Shown here piece by piece: positions 10,449-22,887 of a DNA stretch of 64,000 bases. Location of the stretch: assembly GCA_034769895.1 (NCBI GenBank), contig CM068367.1, forward strand, positions 711,660,196-711,724,195, in the 5' to 3' direction. The position numbers were made by a program, and so were the translations under genes. The stretch's first letter is position 1. Each line of letters opens with the position of its first letter. Under the pieces are notes generated by a model. It saw only the letters and a list, made by a program, of their open reading frames with translations. It ran no database searches and was not told the origin of the DNA. Origin of the DNA: Magicicada septendecula. Taxonomy: Eukaryota; Arthropoda; Insecta; Hemiptera; Cicadidae.

Positions 10449-11461
10449 TTAAGATGAATTAGTTGGAATAATTTTTAAAAATAAACCAAAAAATTCAAAA
10501 ATAAGTAAGAACACCTTACTATATAATTCAGAAGAAATTATTTTAAACTAATAAACATGAAAGACGAGAAAGAAGGGTTAGAAATGAGTTAAATGAAGGA
10601 AGAATATGCCATACAATTTATGATAAGGAGGAGATTCAGTGTTTAATTGCAGAAGTAAATGGGAATGAATTAAAAATAGTAAAATACGTATGCTAAAGAA
10701 TAATTAATTGACAGCACGGAACTAAGAAGAATTTAAAATGAATATTGAACAGCTTTAACTAATATACTGGTGAATAATATGATAAATGGAACTACAGAAC
10801 AACGAGATAAATAATTTAAGAAAAGTATTAGGATACCTCAGAAATAATAGTAATCATCCCTTGAATACAAGTTTGTAGCAAAGGAGCTACCTTATAGATA
10901 ATAATTATATGTATTGTGTTGTGATCGTGCAACGTTTATTTTTTTTCTGGACAGAGATGAAGTTCCTCTGATCTCAGAAGATATAGTTAGGGAAACGGCA
11001 GAGTAATGGAAGCCAATAGTGCCCCTCTGATTCCGTACCAGCTATGTTATTAGGGGAAAATGTTAGGGAAATATAGTATTTTAGGGATTATACACCAAGC
11101 GAGGTAATTAAATATAAATATAATAAGAAATGATGGCGTAATAAGCTAGAAGAAGTTATGAGTTCCAGAGAAAAGGACAGGTCTACAACTGAGGGAGGTA
11201 CCAGTAGAGAATTAATGACCAGATACACAATGAGTATCAACACAGTTTTCCGGTGCAATTAAAAGTTTAAAGGATAGAAAGAGAAAATAAACCCCAAAGA
11301 ACCCATTGAATTGCGGATTAAAACAGAAACAATGAAAAACTGAAACCATTATAAATTAATAATTTTATTAAATAAATATTCCAAAGTATGAAGAAACTAT
11401 AAGTTTATTTTAACTAAACTTTATTCAGCCAAAATAAACTTCTTTCGGAGGGGGAGTATTA
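10449..11461 (+). other. Post-gag region, copy 2
   Basis: Same length (1013 bp) and layout as in copy 1. No pol frame seen. Confidence 0.7.
11447..11456 (+). promoter_or_regulatory. Polypurine tract before LTR 3
   Basis: GGAGGGGGAG, 5 nt before TGGAACG. Confidence 0.7.
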
Positions 11462-13922
11462 TGGAACGTAACAAAGTTGAGGTTCCCGACGTTACATAAA
11501 AACTTTGTCAACCTAGCGAAAAACAATGTCCAAGGCATGCCATAATTAAGGTCAAGAGGGCCAATCTCACCCAAACAAAAAAATATATTGACGATACCTA
11601 AGTAAGGTTACTAAGTAATAAATTAGTAAAATGTAGCCAATTATAAAATATGAAGTGATTAGAGTAAGATGTAAACTATAAACACTGTGTATAGTGAGAT
11701 GAGTTTACTGTGGATGAGTTCAAATATAATAAACTGTTTAATTAATATTTAATGTTTTATAAAGATGTACCTGTTGTTGTGATTTATCATGATATTGAGT
11801 TTACATGATATTTATTTTGTATTTTGTATGTAGTAGGTGTGGAGCCATTACTTTAAGGAAATACTAAGTAATGGGTACTCAGTTCATTCATGTTAAACTT
11901 GTATTTAAGTAATTAAATACAAGTGTGTTTATTATGTATGGTATCATGTTAAAGGTATTTACTTTAAATAATTAATGAAGATGTCTTAGAAAATATTTGT
12001 AAACTTGGCCAGGAAGACAATAATTGTAAATAAATTGTCTAGTGGTCATTATAATGATGTTAAAAACCGATGAAGGGTTCTATGATAAACTCAATAATAA
12101 TAATAAAATGAAATCAGGAATTTAAAATTGTAATAATTGGCCATAAGCCAGTGACTCTTTGTACAGTAGGTCAGGTAAGAAAAATTAAATTAAAAACAAA
12201 AAAATTATAACATGTGTAATAAAACCAATAGGCCTAAATTTAGTATTTGTAAAAGGAAATTAATACCTTTTTTAATAAGTCCATTCAGATGAAAATGTAT
12301 ACGGTTTAATAAGGCAGATTAAGTGAAAGTTTTATGTGATTTAGTGTAATTCCAAGCAGGGAGTATTTTATTAAATAAGAGTAGTAATATTTCCTAATTC
12401 TGGCTCTAGGATATCAAATATTATTCAATTACAGAAAAGTAATGGTTGTTAGGGTAACAGAAATGCAAGAAATTTTGTTGATTTCAACATTCAATTGTTA
12501 TATGCTAATGGGTAAAGTTCAGCAGACAAATTAAAAAAAGAGAACCAAATAAAATGAATCAAATTTAAACAAATTAAATGTCTTAAAGAAAGCCATTTAA
12601 AAAGAACTGAGTAATAACTACTGAAACTATATCTCAGTAAATATAATTCTACATACCCTTAAAGTTCACTGAATTAATAAATACTCATTCAACCTATTTC
12701 CAGTAAAAGAATGATGATGAAAATGATTTACCATTAAACAAAGATGATCCATAGCAGAAGAAGACAAAATTAATTGAAATATAAATTTAAAAATACACGA
12801 AGAACTTTTGTATTGAAGTACTAAACCTCACTTTCAATAAACAAACGAAGTCGTAATACTACACCAATTCCATTGGGACCGGCAACTACTAGGATCGTGA
12901 AGAAGAACGAAGACCAGAACTGAACTTCTATTACACTCCGGGACATCACACCTAAACCTTTATTGAGAATCTGGACGCTGTTTTTGGTCAAGAGTAGCAT
13001 AACCATTCCGTCTTCACTCCGTTGTAAACAGACACGGCCACCTTAAGTATCGTACCCAGTTTGGTAACAAACCTGCTGATATTTAATTTTATATATTAAG
13101 AGTTAATAACAATTGTAATACTTAGTAACCTTAATTTTGCATTACCTGGCCTTACTAATCGTTAAAAGAATTACCTGTACCCTGGGATAAGAGATAAACT
13201 GAAAATTATACTTAAATTGTAACATACACCACTAGTTCACTAACAAATCGATTCAGTATTGTATGATCGATATTATGATCTAATAACCGAAGAAGACAAC
13301 TGTTAAAAATTTAAAATAATATAAAATAAAGAATCCTTCTTGTATGTGACGATGTTCTGTGTTATTGTAGAATAGTTATTGTATTTCGATTAGGGAGTAA
13401 TTTAGAGAAAGAAAGTGATAAAAACGTCAAGTGGAACGACTTAAACTATAAGAACGAGTTAAGTACTAATAACAGCGCTCGTTGCAGACAGCTGGTGAAT
13501 ACGGGAGAATAGAGAACTAACTTATTCTCCGCGCCACTCTTTTTTCAATTTAAATAATACAGACTGACTAGGGTTGGAGAAAATTACTGAATTATTCACT
13601 ATAATACCCGTAATATAGCGTTTTTCTCTGGTAAAACACTTAATAACCACTTAACACAGGTATATGTTCGACATATGAATCATATCAACAACATAATAAA
13701 TATTTTTTCTTATAAAGAGAGTGAATTAGTAACAAATTGGTTAATTCAACGTGGGCTGAATTAACGATAAACCCGCAACCGTATTACACTCGTAAACGTA
13801 ATCCATGCGTTATATTACAAATTGGCGAACCCAACAGTGGGGCTTTTAAACATCCTCAAATATAGTTAACAAAGTTACATACTCGTATACACTAGAAACG
13901 TAATACTTGTAGTTATATTACA
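11462..13922 (+). repeat. LTR 3 (2461 bp)
   Basis: Starts TGGAACG like LTRs 2 and 4. Its last 250 bp carry the AGAGAG / CCCGCAACC / TTGGCG variants typical of copies 5-9 and 11, so the LTR is mosaic. Confidence 0.85.
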
Positions 13923-13925
13923 AAC

Positions 13926-13944
13926 TGGCGCTCAACGAGTGGGC
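13926..13944 (+). promoter_or_regulatory. Primer-binding site, copy 3
   Basis: TGGCGCTCAACGAGTGGGC, 3 nt after the LTR end. Confidence 0.65.
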
Positions 13945-14014
13945 TTTAGTTAAGTAAAAAATCGACTATATCGCTATTACTTACCTGGAGCAGGCAACTA
14001 TTAGAGGCACAGGG

Positions 14015-16161
14015 ATGCATACGAGAGGTGTTTCTAAAAGGATGGCGAAAGACCAAGAAACAGAAGAAGATAGACGGGAGGAAGAAGCGGAAATAGTTAC
14101 AGACATTGAAAAGGAACAACAGCGGGTGACAAGGAGGAAGCCAGAGGTGAAAGGGATTTACTAAAACTATGGGAATTAATTAAAGAAGATTCCAAGAAAC
14201 AGAAGGAAGCCAATAATGAAAATTTTAAACGAATGGAGGAAAGATGTGACCAGAATAAAGAGGAAACTAATGAAAATTTTAGGAAACAAAATGAGAACAC
14301 TAATGAGAGTTTAAGACAAATCAATGAAAAAATAGACGGTATAAATGAGAATTCAGAAAAGCTGGAAAACAAAATAGGCAATATTAGCGAAAACTCAAAG
14401 AAACAAAACGAAATTTTGAGTGAGAATTTAATCAAACTAATGAATGAGAAGTTTGACAAAAATAAAGAGGAAACTGATGAGAATAACCGGCTGATAAATG
14501 AAAGCTTAAACCAAATTAATGAAAGGTTTGACAGGAACGATGAGAGCTTAAAGCAGATTCAGGAAAATAACAAACAAATAGACGGGAAAATTGAAAACAG
14601 TAATAAGGATTTGCGGCAAATTATAAATGAACAAAACCAAGCGTTGAGGGAAGTCATCAATGAAAGGATTGCAAATGTCAATGAAACACTTAACAAAAGG
14701 GTGGATAATTATGAAGAGGAAGTAAGACAGCAAATAACTGAAACTAAGGTGGGTCTAGAAAAGACAGATGAAACCATCATACAACTCGCAGTGGAAGTAG
14801 AGGCCAAAATTAATCAAGTGGAAAACAATAACAAAACTAGAATAAAAGAAGTACAAATAGAAACCCAAGGGAAATTGGACGAAGTGCAAATTAATATGGC
14901 TGGGAGAATTGAATTAGTTAACAATGAAATAACGCAAATAAAAACCCAAGTGGATCAAAATAAGGGGACCGTCGAAAATATACAGAATCAGGAATTGATT
15001 AATATAAAGGAGTCAATAGAAGTTTTACAAAATCGACCAATGTATCTGGCACATCACATAGCCCCTGAGCAAAAAGAAAATATCAATTTCAAAATTTATA
15101 GAGGAAACTCCATAGAATTTCTAGAGAGAATAGATGAATGGTTTAGTAGAATTAAGGTGACCCGATGGAACATAATAAAAAATTTGTTGGATGATTGTTT
15201 TAAAAGCATAAATGATAATTGGTGGTCGGCGGCCCGGAATGAAACGAGTAATTATGAAGAGTTTAAAAAGGCTTTTAGGTCGAAATACTGGTCGGATTCC
15301 GTACAGAACATGATTAGGGACAACATTACCAACGGTAGATTCAACATTAATCAAGAGCAGTCCCCAACTACCTACTTTTTGGGAAAGGTGTGTTTGGCGC
15401 GTCATTTGGAACCGCGAATACCAGAGGAATGTTTAGTAAATAAACTATCTTACCATGTTGAAGAAGAAATAGTTCGTGCCAGACGCAGTGGACAAGTGAA
15501 GACAGTGGGAGCAATGGATACCTTGTTGGCCAGCTACGAAATGGAAGACTATTATCAAAGGTCTCGAAGGTCAAACAATAGGAGAGAGGAGCCAAATCAA
15601 GAGTCGCGTCAGGGAATGAATAGATATAACAACAATAATTATAACCAACGGGTTAATGACCATTTTATGAATAATCGCTACCGCAATAATCAGTACCAAA
15701 ACAATCATTATAATAACTCTAATAATAACCGATACAGCGCAGGCCGCAGGAAGTTTGATAACGGGAGAGACTATTGGAATAGTAACCGAGGGAACGATGA
15801 TGGAGGAAATCAAAACAGAAATAGGAGCGTCGAGAATGATGGAGGAAGCAGGGAACAAAGGAGAGACATACCCTCGGAAAATCAACCAAGTAATGACCAG
15901 GGAACCCATATAGCTCGAGTAAACTATATCATGGCTGATGAGAGGAATAACCAAGAGGACCATCGTGGAAACGGTAAACCTAATCCCCATTCTGGGAATG
16001 CTAAGGGAAGGAATAGACAGAACGAAGAAGACATAGAACCGTATGTGTATGATCCATACTACGACGATGCCATTGAAAGATTTACAACTGCTTATAATCT
16101 ACGGAATCCACCGGAAAACCATATTGGTAGAGCAGCCCGAACAGTGGCCAATACAAAATAG
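14015..16161 (+). pseudogene. gag: gag, copy 3 (one frameshift)
   Basis: The only lesion is the 1-bp deletion near 14122 shared with copy 2. Beyond it the frame is open from the ATG at 14233 to the normal TAG at 16159-16161 (642 codons), so just the acidic N-terminal 73 residues would be lost if translation began there. It lacks the late TGA of copies 1 and 2. Belongs to the copies 1-4 subfamily, with DTLLASYE like copy 2. Confidence 0.85.
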
Positions 16162-17174
16162 TTAAGATGAATTAGTTGGAATAATTTTTAAAAATAAACC
16201 AAAAAATTCAAAAATAAGTAAGAACACCTTACTATATAATTCAGAAGAAATTATTTTAAACTAATAAACATGAAAGACGAGAAAGAAGGGTTAGAAATGA
16301 GTTAAATGAAGGAAGAATATGCCATACAATTTATGATAAGGAGGAGATTCAGTGTTTAATTGCAGAAGTAAATGGGAATGAATTAAAAATAGTAAAATAC
16401 GTATGCTAAAGAATAATTAATTGACAGCACGGAACTAAGAAGAATTTAAAATGAATATTGAACAGCTTTAACTAATATACTGGTGAATAATATGATAAAT
16501 GGAACTACAGAACAACGAGATAAATAATTTAAGAAAAGTATTAGGATACCTCAGAAATAATAGTAATCATCCCTTGAATACAAGTTTGTAGCAAAGGAGC
16601 TACCTTATAGATAATAATTATATGTATTGTGTTGTGATCGTGCAACGTTTATTTTTTTTCTGGACAGAGATGAAGTTCCTCTGATCTCAGAAGATATAGT
16701 TAGGGAAACGGCAGAGTAATGGAAGCCAATAGTGCCCCTCTGATTCCGTACCAGCTATGTTATTAGGGGAAAATGTTAGGGAAATATAGTATTTTAGGGA
16801 TTATACACCAAGCGAGGTAATTAAATATAAATATAATAAGAAATGATGGCGTAATAAGCTAGAAGAAGTTATGAGTTCCAGAGAAAAGGACAGGTCTACA
16901 ACTGAGGGAGGTACCAGTAGAGAATTAATGACCAGATACACAATGAGTATCAACACAGTTTTCCGGTGCAATTAAAAGTTTAAAGGATAGAAAGAGAAAA
17001 TAAACCCCAAAGAACCCATTGAATTGCGGATTAAAACAGAAACAATGAAAAACTGAAACCATTATAAATTAATAATTTTATTAAATAAATATTCCAAAGT
17101 ATGAAGAAACTATAAGTTTATTTTAACTAACCTTTATTCAGCCAAAATAAACTTCTTTCGGAGGGGGAGTATTA
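16162..17174 (+). other. Post-gag region, copy 3
   Basis: 1013 bp, no pol frame. The end carries the CTAACCTTTATT variant shared with copies 4 and 5; the others read CTAAACTTTATT. Confidence 0.7.
17160..17169 (+). promoter_or_regulatory. Polypurine tract before LTR 4
   Basis: GGAGGGGGAG, 5 nt before TGGAACG. Confidence 0.7.
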
Positions 17175-19635
17175 TGGAACGTAACAAAGTTGAGGTTCCC
17201 GACGTTACATAAAAACTTTGTCAACGTAGCGAAAAACAATGTCCAAGGCATGCCATAATTAAGGTCAAGAGGGCCAATCTCACCCAAACAAAAAAATATA
17301 TTGACGATACCTAAGTAAGGTTACTAAGTAATAAATTAGTAAAATGTAGCCAATTATAAAATATGAAGTGATTAGAGTAAGATGTAAACTATAAACACTG
17401 TGTATAGTGAGATGAGTTTACTGTGGATGAGTTCAAATATAATAAACTGTTTAATTAATATTTAATGTTTTATAAAGCTGTACCTGTTGTTGTGATTTAT
17501 CATGATATTGAGTTTACATGATATTTATTTTGTATTTTGTATGTAGTAGGTGTGGAGCCATTACTTTAAGGAAATACTAAGTAATGGGTACTCAGTTCAT
17601 TCATGTTAAACTTGTATTTAAGTAATTAAATACAAGTGTGTTTATTATGTATGGTATCATGTTAAAGGTATTTACTTTAAATAATTAATGAAGATGTCTT
17701 AGAAAATATTTGTAAACTTGGCCAGGAAGACAATAATTGTAAATAAATTGTCTAGTGGTCATTATAATGATGTTAAAAACCGATGAAGGGTTCTATGATA
17801 AACTCAATAATAATAATAAAATGAAATCAGGAATTTAAAATTGTAATAATTGGCCATAAGCCAGTGACTCTTTGTACAGTAGGTCAGGTAAGAAAAATTA
17901 AATTAAAAACAAAAAAATTATAACATGTGTAATAAAACCAATAGGCCTAAATTTAGTATTTGTAAAAGGAAATTAATACCTTTTTTAATAAGTCCATTCA
18001 GATGAAAATGTATACGGTTTAATAAGGCAGATTAAGTGAAAGTTTTATGTGATTTAGTGTAATTCCAAGCAGGGAGTATTTTATTAAATAAGAGTAGTAA
18101 TATTTCCTAATTCTGGCTCTAGGATATCAAATATTATCCAATTACAGAAAAGTAATGGTTGTTAGGGTAACAGAAATGCAAGAAATTTTGTTGATTTCAA
18201 CATTCAATTGTTATATGCTAATGGGTAAAGTTCAGCAGACAAATTAAAAAAAGAGAACCAAATAAAATGAATCAAATTTAAACAAATTAAATGTCTTAAA
18301 GAAAGCCATTTAAAAAGAACTGAGTAATAACTACTGAAACTATATCTCAGTAAATATAATTCTACATACCCTTAAAGTTCACTGAATTAATAAATACTCA
18401 TTCAACCTATTTCCAGTAAAAGAATGATGATGAAAATGATTTACCATTAAACAAAGATGATCCATAGCAGAAGAAGACAAAATTAATTGAAATATAAATT
18501 TAAAAATACACGAAGAACTTTTGTATTGAAGTACTAAACCTCACTTTCAATAAACAAACGAAGTCGTAATACTACACCAATTCCATTGGGACCGGCAACT
18601 ACTAGGATCGTGAAGAAGAACGAAGACCAGAACTGAACTTCTATTACACTCCGGGACATCACACCTAAACCTTTATTGAGAATCTGGACGCTGTTTTTGG
18701 TCAAGAGTAGCATAACCATTCCGTCTTCACTCCGTTGTAAACAGACACGGCCACCTTAAGTATCGTACCCAGTTTGGTAACAAACCTGCTGATATTTAAT
18801 TTTATATATTAAGAGTTAATAACAATTGTAATACTTAGTAACCTTAATTTTGCATTACCTGGCCTTACTAATCGTTAAAAGAATTACCTGTACCCTGGGA
18901 TAAGAGATAAACTGAAAATTATACTTAAATTGTAACATACACCACTAGTTCACTAACAAATCGATTCAGTATTGTATGATCGATATTATGATCTAATAAC
19001 CGAAGAAGACAACTGTTAAAAATTTAAAATAATATAAAATAAAGAATCCTTCTTGTATGTGACGATGTTCTGTGTTATTGTAGAATAGTTATTGTATTTC
19101 GATTAGGGAGTAATTTAGAGAAAGAAAGTGATAAAAACGTCAAGTGGAACGACTTAAACTATAAGAACGAGTTAAGTACTAATAACAGCGCTCGTTGCAG
19201 ACAGCTGGTGAATACGGGAGAATAGAGAACTAACTTATTCTCCGCGCCACTCTTTTTTCAATTTAAATAATACAGACTGACTAGGGTTGGAGAAAATTAC
19301 TGAATTATTCACTATAATACCCGTAATATAGCGTTTTTCTCTGGTAAAACACTTAATAACCACTTAACACAGGTATATGTTCGACATATGAATCATATCA
19401 ACAACATAATAAATATTTTTTCTTATAAACAGAGTGAATTAGTAACAAATTGGTTAATTCAACGTGGGCTGAATTAACGATAAACCCACAACCGTATTAC
19501 ACTCGTAAACGTAATCCATGCATTATATTACAAATTGGTGAACCCAACAGTGGGGCTTTTAAACATCCTCAAATATAGTTAACAAAGTTACATACTCGTA
19601 TACACTAGAAACGTAATACTTGTAGTTATATTACA
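17175..19635 (+). repeat. LTR 4 (2461 bp)
   Basis: Carries AAAGCTGTACC, also in LTRs 5 and 6, against AAAGATGTACC elsewhere. Its 3' end returns to the ACAGAG / CCCACAACC / TTGGTG type of copies 1 and 2. Confidence 0.85.
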
Positions 19636-19638
19636 AAC

Positions 19639-19657
19639 TGGCGCTCAACGAGTGGGC
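19639..19657 (+). promoter_or_regulatory. Primer-binding site, copy 4
   Basis: TGGCGCTCAACGAGTGGGC, 3 nt after the LTR end. Confidence 0.65.
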
Positions 19658-19727
19658 TTTAGTTAAGTAAAAAATCGACTATATCGCTATTACTTACCTG
19701 GAGCAGGCAACTATTAGAGGCACAGGG

Positions 19728-21874
19728 ATGCATACGAGAGGTGTTTCTAAAAGGATGGCGAAAGACCAAGAAACAGAAGAAGATAGACGGGAGGAAGAAG
19801 CGGAAATAGTTACAGACATTGAAAAGGAACAACAGGCGGGTGACAAGGAGGAAGCCAGAGGTGAAAGGGATTTACTAAAACTATGGGAATTAATTAAAGA
19901 AGATTCCAAGAAACAGAAGGAAGCCAATAATGAAAATTTTAAACGAATGGAGGAAAGATGTGACCAGAATAAAGAGGAAACTAATGAAAATTTTAGGAAA
20001 CAAAATGAGAACACTAATGAGAGTTTAAGACAAATCAATGAAAAAATAGACGGTATAAATGAGAATTCAGAAAAGCTGGAAAACAAAATAGGCAATATTA
20101 GCGAAAACTCAAAGAAACAAAACGAAATTTTGAGTGAGAATTTAATCAAACTAATGAATGAGAAGTTTGACAAAAATAAAGAGGAAACTGATGAGAATAA
20201 CCGGCTGATAAATGAAAGCTTAAACCAAATTAATGAAAGGTTTGACAGGAACGATGAGAGCTTAATGCAGATTCAGGAAAATAACAAACAAATAGACGGG
20301 AAAATTGAAAACAGTAATAAGGATTTGCGGCAAATTATAAATGAACAAAACCAAGCGTTGAGGGAAGTCATCAATGAAAGGATTGCAAATGTCAATGAAA
20401 CACTTAACAAAAGGGTGGATAATTATGAAGAGGAAGTAAGACAGCAAATAACTGAAACTAAGGTGGGTCTAGAAAAGACAGATGAAACCATCATACAACT
20501 CGCAGTGGAAGTAGAGGCCAAAATTAATCAAGTGGAAAACAATAACAAAACTAGAATAAAAGAAGTACAAATAGAAACCCAAGGGAAATTGGACGAAGTG
20601 CAAATTAATATGGCTGGGAGAATTGAATAAGTTAACAATGAAATAACGCAAATAAAAACCCAAGTGGATCAAAATAAGGGGACCGTCGAAAATATACAGA
20701 ATCAGGAATTGATTAATATAAAGGAGTCAATAGAAGTTTTACAAAATCGACCAATGTATCTGGCACATCACATAGCCCCTGAGCAAAAAGAAAATATCAA
20801 TTTCAAAATTTATAGAGGAAACTCCATAGAATTTCTAGAGAGAATAGATGAATGGTTTAGTAGAATTAAGGTGACCCGATGGAACATAATAAAAAATTTG
20901 TTGGATGATTGTTTTAAAAGCATAAATGATAATTGGTGGTCGGCGGTCCGGAATGAAACGAGTAATAATGAAGAGTTTAAAAGGCTTTTAGGTCGAAATA
21001 CTGGTCGGATTCCGTACAGAACATGATTAGGGACAACATTACCAACGGTAGATTCAACATTAATCAAGAGCAGTCCCCAACTACCTACTTTTTGGGAAAG
21101 GTGTGTTTGGCGCGTCATTTGGAACCGCGAATACCAGAGGAATGTTTAGTAAATAAACTATCTTACCATGTTGAAGAAGAAATAGTTCGTGCCAGACGCA
21201 GTGGACAAGTGAAGACAGTGGGAGCAATGGAAACCTTGTTGGCCAGCTACGAAATGGAAGACTATTATCAAAGGTCTCGAAGGTCAAACAATAGGAGAGA
21301 GGAGCCAAATCAAGAGTCGCGTCAGGGAATGAATAGATATAACAACAATAATTATAACCAACGGGTTAATGACCATTTTATGAATAATCGCTACCGCAAT
21401 AATCAGTACCAAAACAATCATTATAATAACTCTAATAATAACCGATACAGCGCAGGCCGCAGGAAGTTTGATAACGGGAGAGACTATTGGAATAGTAACC
21501 GAGGGAACGATGATGGAGGAAATCAAAACAGAAATAGGAGCGTCGAGAATGATGGAGGAAGCAGGGAACAAAGGAGAGACATACCCTCGGAAAATCAACC
21601 AAGTAATGACCAGGGAACCCATATAGCTCGAGTAAACTATATCATGGCTGATGAGAGGAATAACCAAGAGGACCATCGTGGAAACGGTAAACCTAATCCC
21701 CATTCTGGGAATGCTAAGGGAAGGAATAGACAGAACGAAGAAGACATAGAACCGTATGTGTATGATCCATACTACGACGATGCCATTGAAAGATTTACAA
21801 CTGCTTATAATCTACGGAATCCACCGGAAAACCATATTGGTAGAGCAGCCCGAACAGTGGCCAATACAAAATAG
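19728..21874 (+). pseudogene. gag: gag, copy 4 (nonsense and frameshift)
   Basis: A TAA replaces Leu at 20628-20630, after codon 300 and near the end of the coiled coil. A 1-bp deletion in an A run near 20980 then shifts the frame in the capsid-like region, and Tyr is changed to Asn just before it. The last part is open from 21023 to the normal stop (283 codons). Both main lesions are private to this copy. Because it lacks the N-terminal deletion of copies 2-3 and the late TGA of 1-2, it decayed independently of them. Confidence 0.85.
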
Positions 21875-22887
21875 TTAAGATGAATTAGTTGGAATAATTT
21901 TTAAAAATAAACCAAAAAATTCAAAAATAAGTAAGAACACCTTACTATATAATTCAGAAGAAATTATTTTAAACTAATAAACATGAAAGACGAGAAAGAA
22001 GGGTTAGAAATGAGTTAAATGAAGGAAGAATATGCCATACAATTTATGATAAGGAGGAGATTCAGTGTTTAATTGCAGAAGTAAATGGGAATGAATTAAA
22101 AATAGTAAAATACGTATGCTAAAGAATAATTAATTGACAGCACGGAACTAAGAAGAATTTAAAATGAATATTGAACAGCTTTAACTAATATACTGGTGAA
22201 TAATATGATAAATGACACTACGGAACAACGAGATAAATAATTTAAGAAAAGTATTAGGATACCTCAGAAATAATAGTAATCATCCCTTGAATACAAGTTT
22301 GTAGCAAAGGAGCTACCTTATAGATAATAATTATATGTATTGTGTTGTGATCGTGCAACGTTTATTTTTTTTCTGGACAGAGATGAAGTTCCTCTGATCT
22401 CAGAAGATATAGTTAGGGAAACGGCAGAGTAATGGAAGCCAATAGTGCCCCTCTGATTCCGTACCAGCTATGTTATTAGGGGAAAATGTTAGGGAAATAT
22501 AGTATTTTAGGGATTATACACCAAGCGAGGTAATTAAATATAAATATAATAAGAAATGATGGCGTAATAAGCTAGAAGAAGTTATGAGTTCCAGAGAAAA
22601 GGACAGGTCTACAACTGAGGGAGGTACCAGTAGAGAATTAATGACCAGATACACAATGAGTATCAACACAGTTTTCCGGTGCAATTAAAAGTTTAAAGGA
22701 TAGAAAGAGAAAATAAACCCCAAAGAACCCATTGAATTGCGGATTAAAACAGAAACAATGAAAAACTGAAACCATTATAAATTAATAATTTTATTAAATA
22801 AATATTCCAAAGTATGAAGAAACTATAAGTTTATTTTAACTAACCTTTATTCAGCCAAAATAAACTTCTTTCGGAGGGGGAGTATTA
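21875..22887 (+). other. Post-gag region, copy 4
   Basis: 1013 bp, no pol frame. A private cluster of substitutions (GGAACTACAG to GACACTACGG) lies near 22214. Confidence 0.7.
22873..22882 (+). promoter_or_regulatory. Polypurine tract before LTR 5
   Basis: GGAGGGGGAG, 5 nt before TGGAACG. Confidence 0.7.
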
